A stretch of 64,000 bases of DNA, taken from positions 1 through 64,000 of the forward strand of contig DASTAW010000040.1 of NCBI GenBank assembly GCA_035712365.1, in the 5' to 3' direction. Each line of letters starts with the position of its first letter. Position 1 is the stretch's first letter. This DNA is from Terriglobia bacterium (GTDB lineage Bacteria > Acidobacteriota > Terriglobia > UBA7540). Made by a program: the position numbers and the translations under genes. Under the pieces are notes generated by a model that saw only the letters and a list, made by a program, of their open reading frames with translations, was not told the origin of the DNA and searched no databases. Below are positions 1 through 8,379 of the stretch, piece by piece.

Positions 1-51
1 CGAGGGCGGCAGCAGGTAAGCTTGATCGGGATTGTAATCAAAAAATTTCAT
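1..51 (-). CDS. IS1182-like transposase, N-terminal 17 codons only
   Basis: Seen: an ATG on the minus strand at 51-49 is preceded by a GAGGAG ribosome binding site about 8 bases upstream. It opens a frame reading MKFFDYNPDQAYLLPPS that runs off the window start. Known: transposases of the IS1182/IS5-like group typically begin with a short stretch ending in YNPDQ-x-LLPPS, which this matches closely. Inference: the window edge cuts an insertion sequence whose 5' end points into this window. Seventeen residues are too few to decide whether the gene is intact, and the terminal inverted repeat cannot be placed. Nothing else is recognised between 52 and 190. Confidence 0.6.
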   Translation of the reverse strand, partial: MKFFDYNPDQAYLLPPS

Positions 52-191
52 CTGCGGATCTCCTCTCACCCGCATTATAACCAGGTGTCAAGATGGAGTT
101 GCCACACAGACTCTGTTAGCTCCGACCTTTGCCAGGCCTTCCCAGCCAGGGAGCTTCGATCCCCTGAAACAATCATCGCGCGCGATTTTAC

Positions 192-220
192 TTGACAACT
201 CTGGCCTAGTGTAGTAGTCT
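192..220 (+). promoter_or_regulatory. Sigma70-like promoter upstream of A-rich element copy 1
   Basis: TTGACA (192-197), a 17-base spacer, then TAGTCT (215-220). The spacer contains CTGGCCTAGTGT. The same hexamers, spacer length and spacer core recur in inverse orientation at 58997-59025, beside the second element copy. Conservation of the spacer as well as the hexamers is more than an ordinary promoter needs. It reads into the repeat at 293-579. Confidence 0.5.
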
Positions 221-292
221 TGCCGTTGGGCGCTAGGACCGGTGCGCCAGGCAAAATGACAACCGTTAGACAGTACGATCCATCCGGGGGCG

Positions 293-579
293 AAAAGGCT
301 AGTTTCCTGGCTTTTTGGGGAAAATGGGACAGAAAAAGGTGTTATTTTGAAAAACAAACCGGAGAAGCTTCTGAAAACAAAAAATCTGAACCCAAAAACA
401 AACCGGGACGAACCGGAAAACAAAGCGGAGAAGTTATTGAAAATACGTTCCTGTGGAAAAAACGAACCGGAACGAACCGGAAAACGAAGCTACCGATGTC
501 GCTGAAAACACACGACAGCAGAAAATGCCGCCCAGGCTACATGCTCGGGCTAAATTCAGGAGCAAAAGGGCTAGTTTCC
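293..579 (+). repeat. A-rich three-unit repeat element, copy 1
   Basis: Three imperfect tandem units, each with AAAACAAACCGG or AAAACGAACCGG near its start and a GAAAACA-like end, follow a conserved lead-in (CTGGCTTTTTGGGG, then AAAATGGGAC). The block is bracketed by a direct repeat, AAAAGGCTAGTTTCC at 293-307 and AAAAGGGCTAGTTTCC at 564-579. The same three units in the same order occur inverted at 58593-58866. The downstream flank meets the pgm stop codon at 582-584. Frames are open because the strand is poor in T. Comparing the two copies codon by codon in the open frame, I count 3 silent and 9 replacement differences, which argues against a conserved peptide. Identity as a mobile or RNA element is inference. 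Confidence 0.65.
452..460 (-). promoter_or_regulatory. DnaA-box-like nonamer in element copy 1
   Basis: TTTTCCACA on the minus strand fits the DnaA-box consensus TTWTNCACA exactly. It lies between units 2 and 3 of the element and is kept in copy 2 (58704-58712). There is no dnaA or dnaN gene nearby, so this is not offered as oriC. DnaA binding is untested. Confidence 0.3.
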
Positions 580-581
580 GC

Positions 582-2246
582 CTACCCTGAGGCGCTTTTC
601 GCTCCTGCCTCGGCAAACACTCGGGAGATAATCTGCCGGGCCTCTTCCTGGATTTTGTGCAGATGGTCTTCGCCGATAAAACTTTCGGCGTAGACTTTGT
701 AAACGTCTTCCGTGCCGGAGGGCCGGGCGGCGAACCAGCCGTTTGCGGTTACCACTTTCAGTCCGCCGATGGGCTGGCCATTGCCGGGAGCGGTGGTGAG
801 CATCGCTTCAATCTTTTCCCCGGCCAGCGACGAAGTTTTCACCTGCTCGGGCGTGAGTCCTTTCAGGACCGCCTTCTGCTCAGCGGTGGCGGGAACATCG
901 ATGCGCTGGTAGGCGGGCGAGCCGAATTCGGCTGTCAGTTCAGCATAAAGTTCGCCGGGATCGCGGCCCGTCACCGCGGTCATCTCGGCCGCCAGCAGGC
1001 CCATGATGATGCCATCTTTGTCGGTGGTCCAGACGATGCCATCGCGCCGCAGGAATGACGCTCCGGCGCTCTCCTCGCCGCCAAATCCCAGCGAACCGTC
1101 CAGCAGCCCCTCGACGAACCATTTGAAGCCGACCGGGACCTCGACCAGCTTGCGGCCCAATTTGGCCGCCACGCGATCGATCATGCCGCTGCTCACCAGC
1201 GTCTTGCCCACGCTGGCCCGGGGCTGCCATTCCGGGCGGTTCTGGAACAGATAGGAAATCGCCGCCGCCAGGTAATGGTTGGGGTTCATCAAGCCCGCGC
1301 TGCGCGTAACGATGCCGTGGCGGTCGTGGTCCGTGTCGCAGGCAAAAGCCACGTCAAAACGGTCTTTCAGCGAGATCAGTGCCGCCATCGCGTAGGGCGA
1401 CGAACAGTCCATGCGAATCTGGCCGTCCCAGTCGAGCGTCATAAAACGGAAGGTGGGATCAACCAGTTTATTAACCACAGTAAGAGGCATGTTGTACCGA
1501 TCGCTGATGCGGTCCCAATAGGCCACACCTGCTCCGCCCAGGGGATCGACGCCGATGTCGAGTTCCGCGCCGCGAATGGCCTCGAGGTCAACCACAGCAT
1601 TCAAGTCGTCAATGTAGGCCGTTGCATAGTCATGTCTGTGGATGCTTCGAGACTTCAGAGCTCGTGCCAATGGAATTCTGCGGACCTCGCCAAGCCCGCC
1701 AGCCAGCAAAGCATTTGCCCGAGCGGCAATCCAGCTTGTGATGGTGGTATCGGCCGGGCCGCCGTCCGGAGGGTTGTATTTGAAGCCGCCGTCTTCGGGA
1801 GGATTGTGCGAAGGCGTAATCACGATCCCGTCGGCGCGCTCCGTCTTCGGCTGGGCATTATAGGTGAGGATGGCGCGCGAGAGCACCGGCGTGGGCGTAT
1901 AGCCATCGTCGCGGTCGATCATCACGTCAATCTCATTGGCCGCCAGGACTTCGAGGGCCGTGGCGTAAGCAGGCTCCGAGAGCGCGTGGGTATCTTTGGC
2001 CAGGAAGAGCGGTCCGCTGATTTTCTGCTCGCGGCGGTAGCCGCAGATGGCCTGGCTGATGGCCAGGATGTGCGCCTCATTGAAGGAGTTGGAAAGGGAC
2101 GTGCCGCGGTGCCCGGAAGTTCCAAAGGCCACCCTCTCTGCCGGTACGGATGGGTCAGGCCGCCCGGCATAATAGGCCGTGATCAGCCGCGGAACATTCA
2201 CCAGCATGGAAGGTTCGGCCGGCTTGCCAGCCAGGGGATGCGCCAT
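582..2246 (-). CDS. pgm: Phosphoglucomutase, alpha-D-glucose specific
   Basis: Cytosolic enzyme that interconverts glucose 1-phosphate and glucose 6-phosphate (EC 5.4.2.2), linking glycogen, trehalose or UDP-glucose synthesis to glycolysis. At 554 residues it is full length for the bacterial Pgm type. The phosphoserine loop [11 protein letters not shown] puts the active Ser at residue 146. The metal loop is DTDHDRHG, the sugar-binding loop GGEESAGAS, and the C-terminal phosphate-binding loop [10 protein letters not shown]. An N-terminal TSGHRGTS is also typical. It stands alone on the minus strand, divergent from the hem operon. Its stop codon directly abuts the A-rich element. Confidence 0.95.
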   Translation of the reverse strand: MAHPLAGKPAEPSMLVNVPRLITAYYAGRPDPSVPAERVAFGTSGHRGTSLSNSFNEAHILAISQAICGYRREQKISGPLFLAKDTHALSEPAYATALEVLAANEIDVMIDRDDGYTPTPVLSRAILTYNAQPKTERADGIVITPSHNPPEDGGFKYNPPDGGPADTTITSWIAARANALLAGGLGEVRRIPLARALKSRSIHRHDYATAYIDDLNAVVDLEAIRGAELDIGVDPLGGAGVAYWDRISDRYNMPLTVVNKLVDPTFRFMTLDWDGQIRMDCSSPYAMAALISLKDRFDVAFACDTDHDRHGIVTRSAGLMNPNHYLAAAISYLFQNRPEWQPRASVGKTLVSSGMIDRVAAKLGRKLVEVPVGFKWFVEGLLDGSLGFGGEESAGASFLRRDGIVWTTDKDGIIMGLLAAEMTAVTGRDPGELYAELTAEFGSPAYQRIDVPATAEQKAVLKGLTPEQVKTSSLAGEKIEAMLTTAPGNGQPIGGLKVVTANGWFAARPSGTEDVYKVYAESFIGEDHLHKIQEEARQIISRVFAEAGAKSASG

Positions 2247-2381
2247 GGTTTTTCCTCCGTCAGATTGTCAAATGACCAACCGGCGAGAAGACGCCTCGAG
2301 CGCGCAACAATTTCCTGAGCGGATTCGCGAAAGAAACATTGTATCACCCTGGGAAGCGCGGATTCGGCGGGCGGCGCTGTG

Positions 2382-2403
2382 GCACGGCCACTCTTGGCCG
2401 TGC
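2382..2403. repeat. Perfect 9-bp-stem palindrome
   Basis: Arms GCACGGCCA (2382-2390) and TGGCCGTGC (2395-2403) enclose a CTCT loop and are followed by TTTT. It lies between the divergent pgm and ccsA genes, where no transcript needs to end, so a dispersed palindrome is more likely than a terminator. Confidence 0.5.
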
Positions 2404-2490
2404 TTTTGGCCGAGGCTGGGCGATCGTGCAGGGCTCAAACTGAGTCACCCCTTCGGTACCGGCGGCGCCGTCCAGGCACGCGGCTGCGGG

Positions 2491-2499
2491 TGCTATAAT
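2491..2499 (+). promoter_or_regulatory. Extended -10 promoter of the hem operon
   Basis: TGCTATAAT is an extended -10 (TGn before a consensus TATAAT). No good -35 hexamer is visible. A start near 2506 would leave a leader of about 24 bases before the ATG at 2530, with GAGGAG at 2521-2526 as its ribosome binding site. Confidence 0.6.
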
Positions 2500-2529
2500 A
2501 ATGAGATTTAGAGCCTTTCAGAGGAGCCT

Positions 2530-3360
2530 ATGTATTCCGTCTTATTGTGGCTGGCGCTGGTCCTCTATTTCGTGGGGATTGTGCTGACGGCGCCTTCCGT
2601 CATACGGCGCCGGCCGTCGCTGCCCTCCGCGGCGTTGGCAGCTCTTGGCGCGGGCCTGGCGCTGCACGCCTCGTCGCTCATTGCCAGAGCGATTGACCTG
2701 CATCGCCTTCCGGTCATTGACGTGCAGAGCGCCCTTTCGTTCTTCGCCTTTCTGGTGACGCTCGCTTTTTTTCTGGCCTATTTGCGTTATCGAATCAACG
2801 TCCTGGGTATTTTCATGCTGCCGCTGGTTTTTGTTTTGACCCTGTTCTCGGCGCTCCGGCCAGGGCCGACGTTCCAGTCCACGGCCTTCCGCAGCGGCTG
2901 GTTAATGGTCCACATCAGTTGCATCATGCTGGGCTACGTGGGTTTTTTTCTTACCTTCATCGCGGCTGTCATGTTCCTCGTCCAGGAAAGCCAGTTGAAA
3001 TCCAAAAACCCCCGGCAAACCTATTACTGGCTGCCGTCGCTCGAAGTATGCGACCAGCTCTACTTTCGGTCGCTCAAGTTCGGACTTCCCTTCCTGACGA
3101 TTGGAATCCTGACAGGGTTCGTCTGGGCGGCGCGGACGTGGCACGGCGCCTGGGAACTTGATCCCAAGATACTGGCGGCGCTGATCACCTGGCTCATCTA
3201 TCTATTTCTGTTTTCCGTGCGATTGAGCGGTACCTGGCCCGGACGGGCCTCCGCCTATGTGGCCATTCTGGGCTTCGCGGCCATCATGGTGACGTTTGTG
3301 GGCATCAGCTTTGTGAGCGGCTGGCACGGCTACCTGCCGCGCCTGGGCGGCGCCCCGTAA
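2530..3360 (+). CDS. ccsA: CcsA/HemX-type cytochrome c assembly membrane protein
   Basis: 276-residue polytopic inner-membrane protein with about eight hydrophobic segments. Known: the CcsA/HemX family handles haem in system II cytochrome c maturation or, as HemX, modulates glutamyl-tRNA reductase level. The segment WHGAWELDPK is the reduced form of the tryptophan-rich WGxxWxWD loop, and HISCIMLGY carries a candidate haem-ligand His. It is first in a plus-strand hem operon, 69 bp before hemA, matching the hemX-hemA association in other phyla. The start is set by GAGGAG just upstream. A regulatory HemX role and a true cytochrome assembly role cannot be told apart here; no ResB/Ccs1 partner is present. 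Confidence 0.8.
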   Translation: MYSVLLWLALVLYFVGIVLTAPSVIRRRPSLPSAALAALGAGLALHASSLIARAIDLHRLPVIDVQSALSFFAFLVTLAFFLAYLRYRINVLGIFMLPLVFVLTLFSALRPGPTFQSTAFRSGWLMVHISCIMLGYVGFFLTFIAAVMFLVQESQLKSKNPRQTYYWLPSLEVCDQLYFRSLKFGLPFLTIGILTGFVWAARTWHGAWELDPKILAALITWLIYLFLFSVRLSGTWPGRASAYVAILGFAAIMVTFVGISFVSGWHGYLPRLGGAP

Positions 3361-3429
3361 TGCGATGCAGATCACCTACTGCCGGGGCGTTGACGGGAAG
3401 ATGATGTGGATGGGTGAAGTGAAGGGAAA

Positions 3430-4695
3430 ATGAATCTCGCTCTTGTGGGAATCAACCATCGGACGGCGCCCGTGGAAATCCGCGAACGGATGAGCATTCC
3501 GGAATCGCGGCTTCAGGAAGCCGTCGCCGATCTCGTGCGGCGGGAAGGCATTGAAGAGGGCCTGATTCTCTCTACCTGCAATCGAGTGGAAGTGGCTGCC
3601 AATGCCCGGGATGGCGTTGCGCCGATACCCATCATTCGCAATTTCCTCGCCGACCACCATCAATGCAACCTGGCGCTCTACGAAAACCACTTCTATCAGC
3701 ATCGCCAGCAGGGGGCCGTCGAACACCTTTTTCGCGTGGCATCAAGCCTGGATTCGATGATCGTGGGCGAGCCGCAAATCCTTGGGCAGTTGAAGCAGGC
3801 CTACACCTCGGCGCGCCAGGCGGGAGCATTGAACGGCGCTCTGAATGAGATCAGCCTGCAGGCCCTGGCCGTGGCGCGCAAAGTGCGGCGAAACACCGCC
3901 ATCGGCGAATCGGCCGTTTCTGTCTCCTACGCGGCCGTTGAACTGGCGCGGAAGATCTTCGGCGACCTGACAGGCAAAACCATCCTGGTGCTCGGCGCAG
4001 GCAAAATGAGTGAAATTGCCGCCAGGAACCTTATTCGGAGCGGCGCGGGCGCCATTCTGGTGGCCAATCGCACCTATGAGCGGGCGGTTGAACTGGCAGA
4101 AGCATTTCACGGCACCGCAATCCGCATCGAGCAGATGCTGGACCACGTTGAAAAAGCCGATATCGTCATCTGCTCGACCGCCGCCCCGCACTACGTCATC
4201 CACCGTCACCACGCCGAACGCTGGCTTGCGGCGCGGAAGAACCGGCCGATGTTTTTTGTGGACATTTCGGTGCCGCGCAACGTCGATCCGGCGGTTAACG
4301 AACTTGACAACGCGTTCGTGTACGATATTGACGATCTCGGCCAGGTGGTCGAGTCCAACAAGAAGCAGCGGGAACGGGAAGCCATCTGGGCGGAGGAAAT
4401 CATTCAGCAGGAAGTGCAGAAAGCCATGCGGCGCCTCGCCTCGCGGGAAGTTGTCCCTACGATCGTGGCGCTGGAGCAGAGGCTTGAAGCCATTCGCGAA
4501 AATGAAGTGGAGCGCTACCGCGGCCGGCTGGGTGACCTGACGCCCCAGCAGCGCGAGGCCATCGATGCGCTGACGCACGGCATCCTGAACAAGATCCTGC
4601 ATGGCCCGATTACTGAACTCAAGAGCGGCGTCGGCCGCCCGGAACAGAGTTCGCTGGTATCACTAGTCCGCAAGATGTTCGGCGTTTCTGAATGA
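3430..4695 (+). CDS. hemA: Glutamyl-tRNA reductase
   Basis: Catalyses NADPH-dependent reduction of glutamyl-tRNA(Glu) to glutamate-1-semialdehyde, the first committed step of the C5 tetrapyrrole pathway (EC 1.2.1.70). 421 residues, standard length. NHRTAPVEIRE lies at the N-terminus, and LSTCNRVE places the catalytic Cys at residue 50. GEPQILGQLKQAY follows, then the NADPH-binding LGAGKMSE. The C-terminal helical dimerisation domain is complete. Second gene of the hem operon. hemL, which would act next, is not in the window. Confidence 0.96.
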   Translation: MNLALVGINHRTAPVEIRERMSIPESRLQEAVADLVRREGIEEGLILSTCNRVEVAANARDGVAPIPIIRNFLADHHQCNLALYENHFYQHRQQGAVEHLFRVASSLDSMIVGEPQILGQLKQAYTSARQAGALNGALNEISLQALAVARKVRRNTAIGESAVSVSYAAVELARKIFGDLTGKTILVLGAGKMSEIAARNLIRSGAGAILVANRTYERAVELAEAFHGTAIRIEQMLDHVEKADIVICSTAAPHYVIHRHHAERWLAARKNRPMFFVDISVPRNVDPAVNELDNAFVYDIDDLGQVVESNKKQREREAIWAEEIIQQEVQKAMRRLASREVVPTIVALEQRLEAIRENEVERYRGRLGDLTPQQREAIDALTHGILNKILHGPITELKSGVGRPEQSSLVSLVRKMFGVSE

Positions 4696-4797
4696 CGCAC
4701 TGCGCCGCTGGGCGTCATCAGCATCAGGTCGCAGCTTTTCAACTTTGAATGATCGTTCTGCAATCCCGCGGTACATCTTAAGTTGATTGACGATTTC

Positions 4798-5718
4798 ATG
4801 AAGATTATCATCGGTTCGCGCGGAAGCTCACTCGCTCTGTGGCAGGCAAACTGGGTGAAGGAGCGCCTGGAGTCCGACGGCCACGAGGTCAAAATCGAAA
4901 TCATCAAGACCAGTGGTGACAAGCTGCCGAATGCGGTGCTTGCCGCCTCGGGGACCAAAGGGCTGTTCATCAAGGAAATTGAAGAGGCGCTCGTGGCCGG
5001 GCAGGTGGACCTTGCCGTCCACAGCATGAAAGACCTTCCGACGGACCTGCCCCAAGGCCTTGGCGTGGCAGCGGTCCCGGAACGCGAGGACCCGCGCGAC
5101 GCCCTGGTCTCCAAAGGCGGCTTGCTTTTCGAGGACCTTCCAGCCGGCGCGCGCATTGCCACCAGCAGCCTGCGACGGCAGTCCCAACTGCTGGCCTTGC
5201 GTCCTGACCTTGACGTTGTCCCGATGCGAGGCAATGTGGACACACGGTTGCAAAAACTGGAGCGAGGCGACTGCGAAGCCCTGGTGCTGGCCGCCGCCGG
5301 CTTAAAGCGCCTGGGGTTTGCTTCGCGCATCACAAGCTGCTTCCGGGAAGATGAAATTTGCCCGGCCGTCGGACAGGGAGCGCTCGCCATCGAAATCCGG
5401 ACGCAGAACGCGGCGGTGAAAGAGGCGGTTGCGGAGCTCGACCATCCAGCCACTCACCAGGCCGTCCGCGCGGAACGGGTCATGCTCAAGGCGCTGGGAG
5501 GCGGATGCTTGCTTCCCATCGCCGCGTATGCAAAACACCTGTCAGGCAAATTACACCTGACCGGCGTGGTGGCAGACCCTGCCGGCAGGCAGGTGGTCCG
5601 GGCAACGGCCACGGGTGGGCCGGACAATCCGGAAGAACTGGGCGAGCATGTGGCAAAGGATCTCATTGGAAAGGGTGCGCGCGAACTGCTAAGCCATCCA
5701 GGGCCGGACCCAAAATAG
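4798..5718 (+). CDS. hemC: Porphobilinogen deaminase (hydroxymethylbilane synthase)
   Basis: Polymerises four porphobilinogens into hydroxymethylbilane (EC 2.5.1.61). The N-terminal IGSRGSSLALWQ, HSMKDLPT and RGNVDTRL motifs are present, and the Cys in LGGGCLLPIAAYA should carry the dipyrromethane cofactor. The ATG at 4798 gives the usual MKIIIGSRGS start. A TTG at 4783 in frame would add five residues, and neither start has a strong ribosome binding site. It lies 102 bp after hemA in the operon. Confidence 0.95.
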   Translation: MKIIIGSRGSSLALWQANWVKERLESDGHEVKIEIIKTSGDKLPNAVLAASGTKGLFIKEIEEALVAGQVDLAVHSMKDLPTDLPQGLGVAAVPEREDPRDALVSKGGLLFEDLPAGARIATSSLRRQSQLLALRPDLDVVPMRGNVDTRLQKLERGDCEALVLAAAGLKRLGFASRITSCFREDEICPAVGQGALAIEIRTQNAAVKEAVAELDHPATHQAVRAERVMLKALGGGCLLPIAAYAKHLSGKLHLTGVVADPAGRQVVRATATGGPDNPEELGEHVAKDLIGKGARELLSHPGPDPK

Positions 5719-5773
5719 AGTGTGACCGGGGCCGCGCCAATAACGCGAGCACGTCTGTGCCTGATGAGTTGAT

Positions 5774-7336
5774 ATGGGCGGAAAGGTATATCTTGTCGGC
5801 GCCGGGCCGGGCGACACCGGTCTGCTGACGCTCAAGGGCAAGGCGGCCCTTGAACGCGCTGATGTCATTATCTACGACTTTCTCGCCAACGAGGACCTGC
5901 TGCGATACGCGCCGCCGGAGTGCGAGAAGATCTGCGTGGGCAAACGGCCGGGCCACAAGAGTTCCTCGCAGGAGGCCATCAACGAGTTGCTGGTGAACAG
6001 GGCGGCGCAAGGAAAAGTTGTCGTCCGGCTGAAAGGCGGAGATCCGTTCATTTTCGGACGCGGCGGCGAAGAGGCGCAGGCCCTGGCGAAGGCGGGCATC
6101 CGTTTTGAAATTGTGCCGGGCATTACGTCGGGCTATGCAGTTCCGGCTTATGCGGGGATCCCCTTGACCCACCGCGACCTGTCATCGAGCGTCACTTTCG
6201 TGACCGGCCATGAAGATCCGTCCAAGCCGTCCAACAGTGTCGAATGGGCAAAACTCGCAGCCGGAGCGGACACTCTCGTCCTTTTCATGGGAGTCCGGAA
6301 TCTGCCCGAAATCAGCGCGGCCCTGATCAAAGGAGGAAAGGACCCGGGCACTCCCGCCGCGGTTATTTTCTGGGGAACGCGCGCCACGCAACAAACCGTT
6401 ACCGGCAGTCTGGCTGATATCGCCGCGAGGGTTGGCGGCATCGAAGCGCCGGCCATCATCGTGGTGGGAAATGTTGCCGCGCTGCGCGAGGAATTGAATT
6501 GGTTTGAGCGCCTGCCGCTTTTCGGAAGGCGTATTGTGACCACGCGGGCGCAAGGACAATCCGAGGCCCTCCGAAGGGCGCTCGAAAACCTGGGAGCTGA
6601 AGCCGTCGAGGTCCCGGCCATCGAGGTCCGCGATCCGCAATCCTGGCAGCCGCTCGACGAAGCCATTGGCCGTCTGGAAGAATTCGACTATCTCCTCTTC
6701 ACTTCAGCCAACGGCGTCAGGAAATTTCTCGGCCGCCTCATCGCATGTGGCCGTGATCTGCGCGACTTGAAAGGACTGGTGATCGGCGCAATCGGGCCCG
6801 GCACCTCGGCTGAACTTGCGGCCACAGGAATCCGAGCTGATTTTCTGCCGGAGGAATACAGGGCAGAAGGGCTGATCGAGCGCCTGAGTCGAGACGAGAT
6901 TCGCGGGAAGCGGTTCCTGATTCCGCGGGCAAAAGTGGCGCGCGACATTCTGCCACGCTCGCTCGAGGGGCGCGGCGCCCGCGTGGAGGTTGTTGAAGCC
7001 TATGAAACGGTGCGGCCTGATTTCCCAGCGGGTGAACTTGAGCGTCTCCTCACTCCTGTGCCGGATGCGATTACTTTTACGAGCTCGTCCACGGTGATTA
7101 ACTTTGTGGGTCTCATCGAGAACGCCGGCCTTCGCACAATCCTGGAACGCACGGCCATCGCGTCCATAGGCCCCATCACTTCGGAGACCGTGCGCCAGCA
7201 CGGCCTGGAGGTTTCGATGGAAGCTGCGGACTCGACGATCGACGGCCTCATCGAGGCGTTGCAAATCTATTTCCGCCAAGCTTCGAAAGAAGCTCCAGCC
7301 CATGCCTCAGAAGGGGACCGGCGAGACAAGTATTGA
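5774..7336 (+). CDS. cobA-hemD: Uroporphyrinogen-III C-methyltransferase / uroporphyrinogen-III synthase fusion
   Basis: 520-residue two-domain enzyme. Residues about 1-250 form a SUMT (CobA/CysG-C) methyltransferase: YLVGAGPGDTGLLT at the start, RLKGGDPFIFGRGGEE, then GIPLTHRDLSSSVTFVTGHE. Residues about 265-505 form uroporphyrinogen-III synthase (HemD), starting at FGRRIVTTRAQGQSEALR. The protein would cyclise hydroxymethylbilane to uroporphyrinogen III and methylate it to precorrin-2, the branch toward sirohaem or cobalamin. This fusion is known in other phyla. It ends the operon, 55 bp after hemC. No precorrin-2 dehydrogenase gene is nearby. Confidence 0.94.
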   Translation: MGGKVYLVGAGPGDTGLLTLKGKAALERADVIIYDFLANEDLLRYAPPECEKICVGKRPGHKSSSQEAINELLVNRAAQGKVVVRLKGGDPFIFGRGGEEAQALAKAGIRFEIVPGITSGYAVPAYAGIPLTHRDLSSSVTFVTGHEDPSKPSNSVEWAKLAAGADTLVLFMGVRNLPEISAALIKGGKDPGTPAAVIFWGTRATQQTVTGSLADIAARVGGIEAPAIIVVGNVAALREELNWFERLPLFGRRIVTTRAQGQSEALRRALENLGAEAVEVPAIEVRDPQSWQPLDEAIGRLEEFDYLLFTSANGVRKFLGRLIACGRDLRDLKGLVIGAIGPGTSAELAATGIRADFLPEEYRAEGLIERLSRDEIRGKRFLIPRAKVARDILPRSLEGRGARVEVVEAYETVRPDFPAGELERLLTPVPDAITFTSSSTVINFVGLIENAGLRTILERTAIASIGPITSETVRQHGLEVSMEAADSTIDGLIEALQIYFRQASKEAPAHASEGDRRDKY

Positions 7337-7358
7337 CCCGAAGTGCAGGCGGGATCCT

Positions 7359-8132
7359 TCAGAGGTTCAACAGTTCCCGAAGCTTCCGCGTTTGCGCGCG
7401 GCTGACCGGAATTTCCGTTTCCTGGCGGTCTTGCATCTTCAGTTGATATGAACTTTTGAACCAGGGAACGACTTCTTTAATCCGGTTTACGTTGACAAGG
7501 TAGGAGCGATGGACCCGCCAGAACGTGTTGGGGTCCAGATTATTTTGCAGTTCTTCCACAGTGCGGAAATTCGACTGGCCGTCCAGGTCTTTGGTCACAA
7601 TTCTGATCACGCCGTCATCGATGGTTGCATAAATGATGTCGGAAGCGTCCACAAGCACCATGCGGTTTCCGCTCTTGACAACAAGCTTGCTGGACTGCGC
7701 GCCAGGACGCTCTTCGATCATCTGCACCAGGCGGTCAAGCTTCTGGGATGCAGCTTCAGACGCCTCCACCATTCCTCTCACCCGCTGCAAGGCCTTGTCA
7801 AGCCGGTGTCGCTCGATGGGTTTCAGGAGATAGTCAACGGCGTTGACCTCGAATGCCCGCACGGCATAGTGGTCATAGGCGGTGACAAAAACAAAGTAAG
7901 GCAGATGCGCATTCCGGTCGAGCAGCTTCTTGATGACGCCAAAGCCGTCCAGGCCGGGCATCTGGACGTCCAGAAATACAAGGTCAGGACCCAGTTCGCG
8001 GACCAGGCCCACCGCTTCCACGCCATTGTTGCCCTGCCCCACAATTTCAACCTCCGGAACATTCCTGAGCAGGTAAGCCAGTTCGTCCCTTGCGGGCTGC
8101 TCATCATCTACGATGAGCGCGGAAATTTTCAT
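7359..8132 (-). CDS. LytTR-family response regulator
   Basis: Two-component response regulator: an N-terminal receiver (acidic pair at residues 9-10, phospho-acceptor Asp about 55 in FLDVQMPGLDG, conserved Lys in YLLKPIER) followed by a C-terminal LytTR DNA-binding domain (about residues 155-255, ending FWRVHRSYLVNVNRIKEV and a PVSRAQTRKLR tail). The ATG at 8132 gives the expected MKISALIVDDE start. A longer in-frame extension to 8246 is not family-like. No LytS-type histidine kinase is adjacent, so it is an orphan here. It is convergent with the hem operon and divergent from the gene at 8380. Its target is unknown. Confidence 0.92.
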   Translation of the reverse strand: MKISALIVDDEQPARDELAYLLRNVPEVEIVGQGNNGVEAVGLVRELGPDLVFLDVQMPGLDGFGVIKKLLDRNAHLPYFVFVTAYDHYAVRAFEVNAVDYLLKPIERHRLDKALQRVRGMVEASEAASQKLDRLVQMIEERPGAQSSKLVVKSGNRMVLVDASDIIYATIDDGVIRIVTKDLDGQSNFRTVEELQNNLDPNTFWRVHRSYLVNVNRIKEVVPWFKSSYQLKMQDRQETEIPVSRAQTRKLRELLNL

Positions 8133-8379
8133 CGCGGACCTTCCCGTTGGTTTCTGAATCCAGACCCGATGGGTCCATGCGAGAGACAGTATACCAGCCT
8201 GCCGGAAACTCAGTGCTCCCGGCACTCTTCCCAGCCGGGTCTTCACCCCTCGCCGCCCAGGACAGGAATTCCCTTCCCTGGCCTCTCAATTATGTTAACA
8301 TGTGCCCGAAACAGGCCCTCTCGGCTCCAGGCGGAGCCGGCCAACAACGCACGTCTTCCTGTCTTAGAAAGGAGCGGCT

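Noticed and set aside
220-693. 157-codon frame through A-rich element copy 1 as a protein
   Set aside because: The strand lacks T and so lacks stops; the start is not in the same frame in copy 2, and replacement differences outnumber silent ones.
1275-2318. Long open frame opposite pgm
   Set aside because: Shadow of pgm, no recognisable protein features.
2382-2403. Intrinsic terminator
   Set aside because: Hairpin plus TTTT, but it lies between divergent promoters where no message ends.
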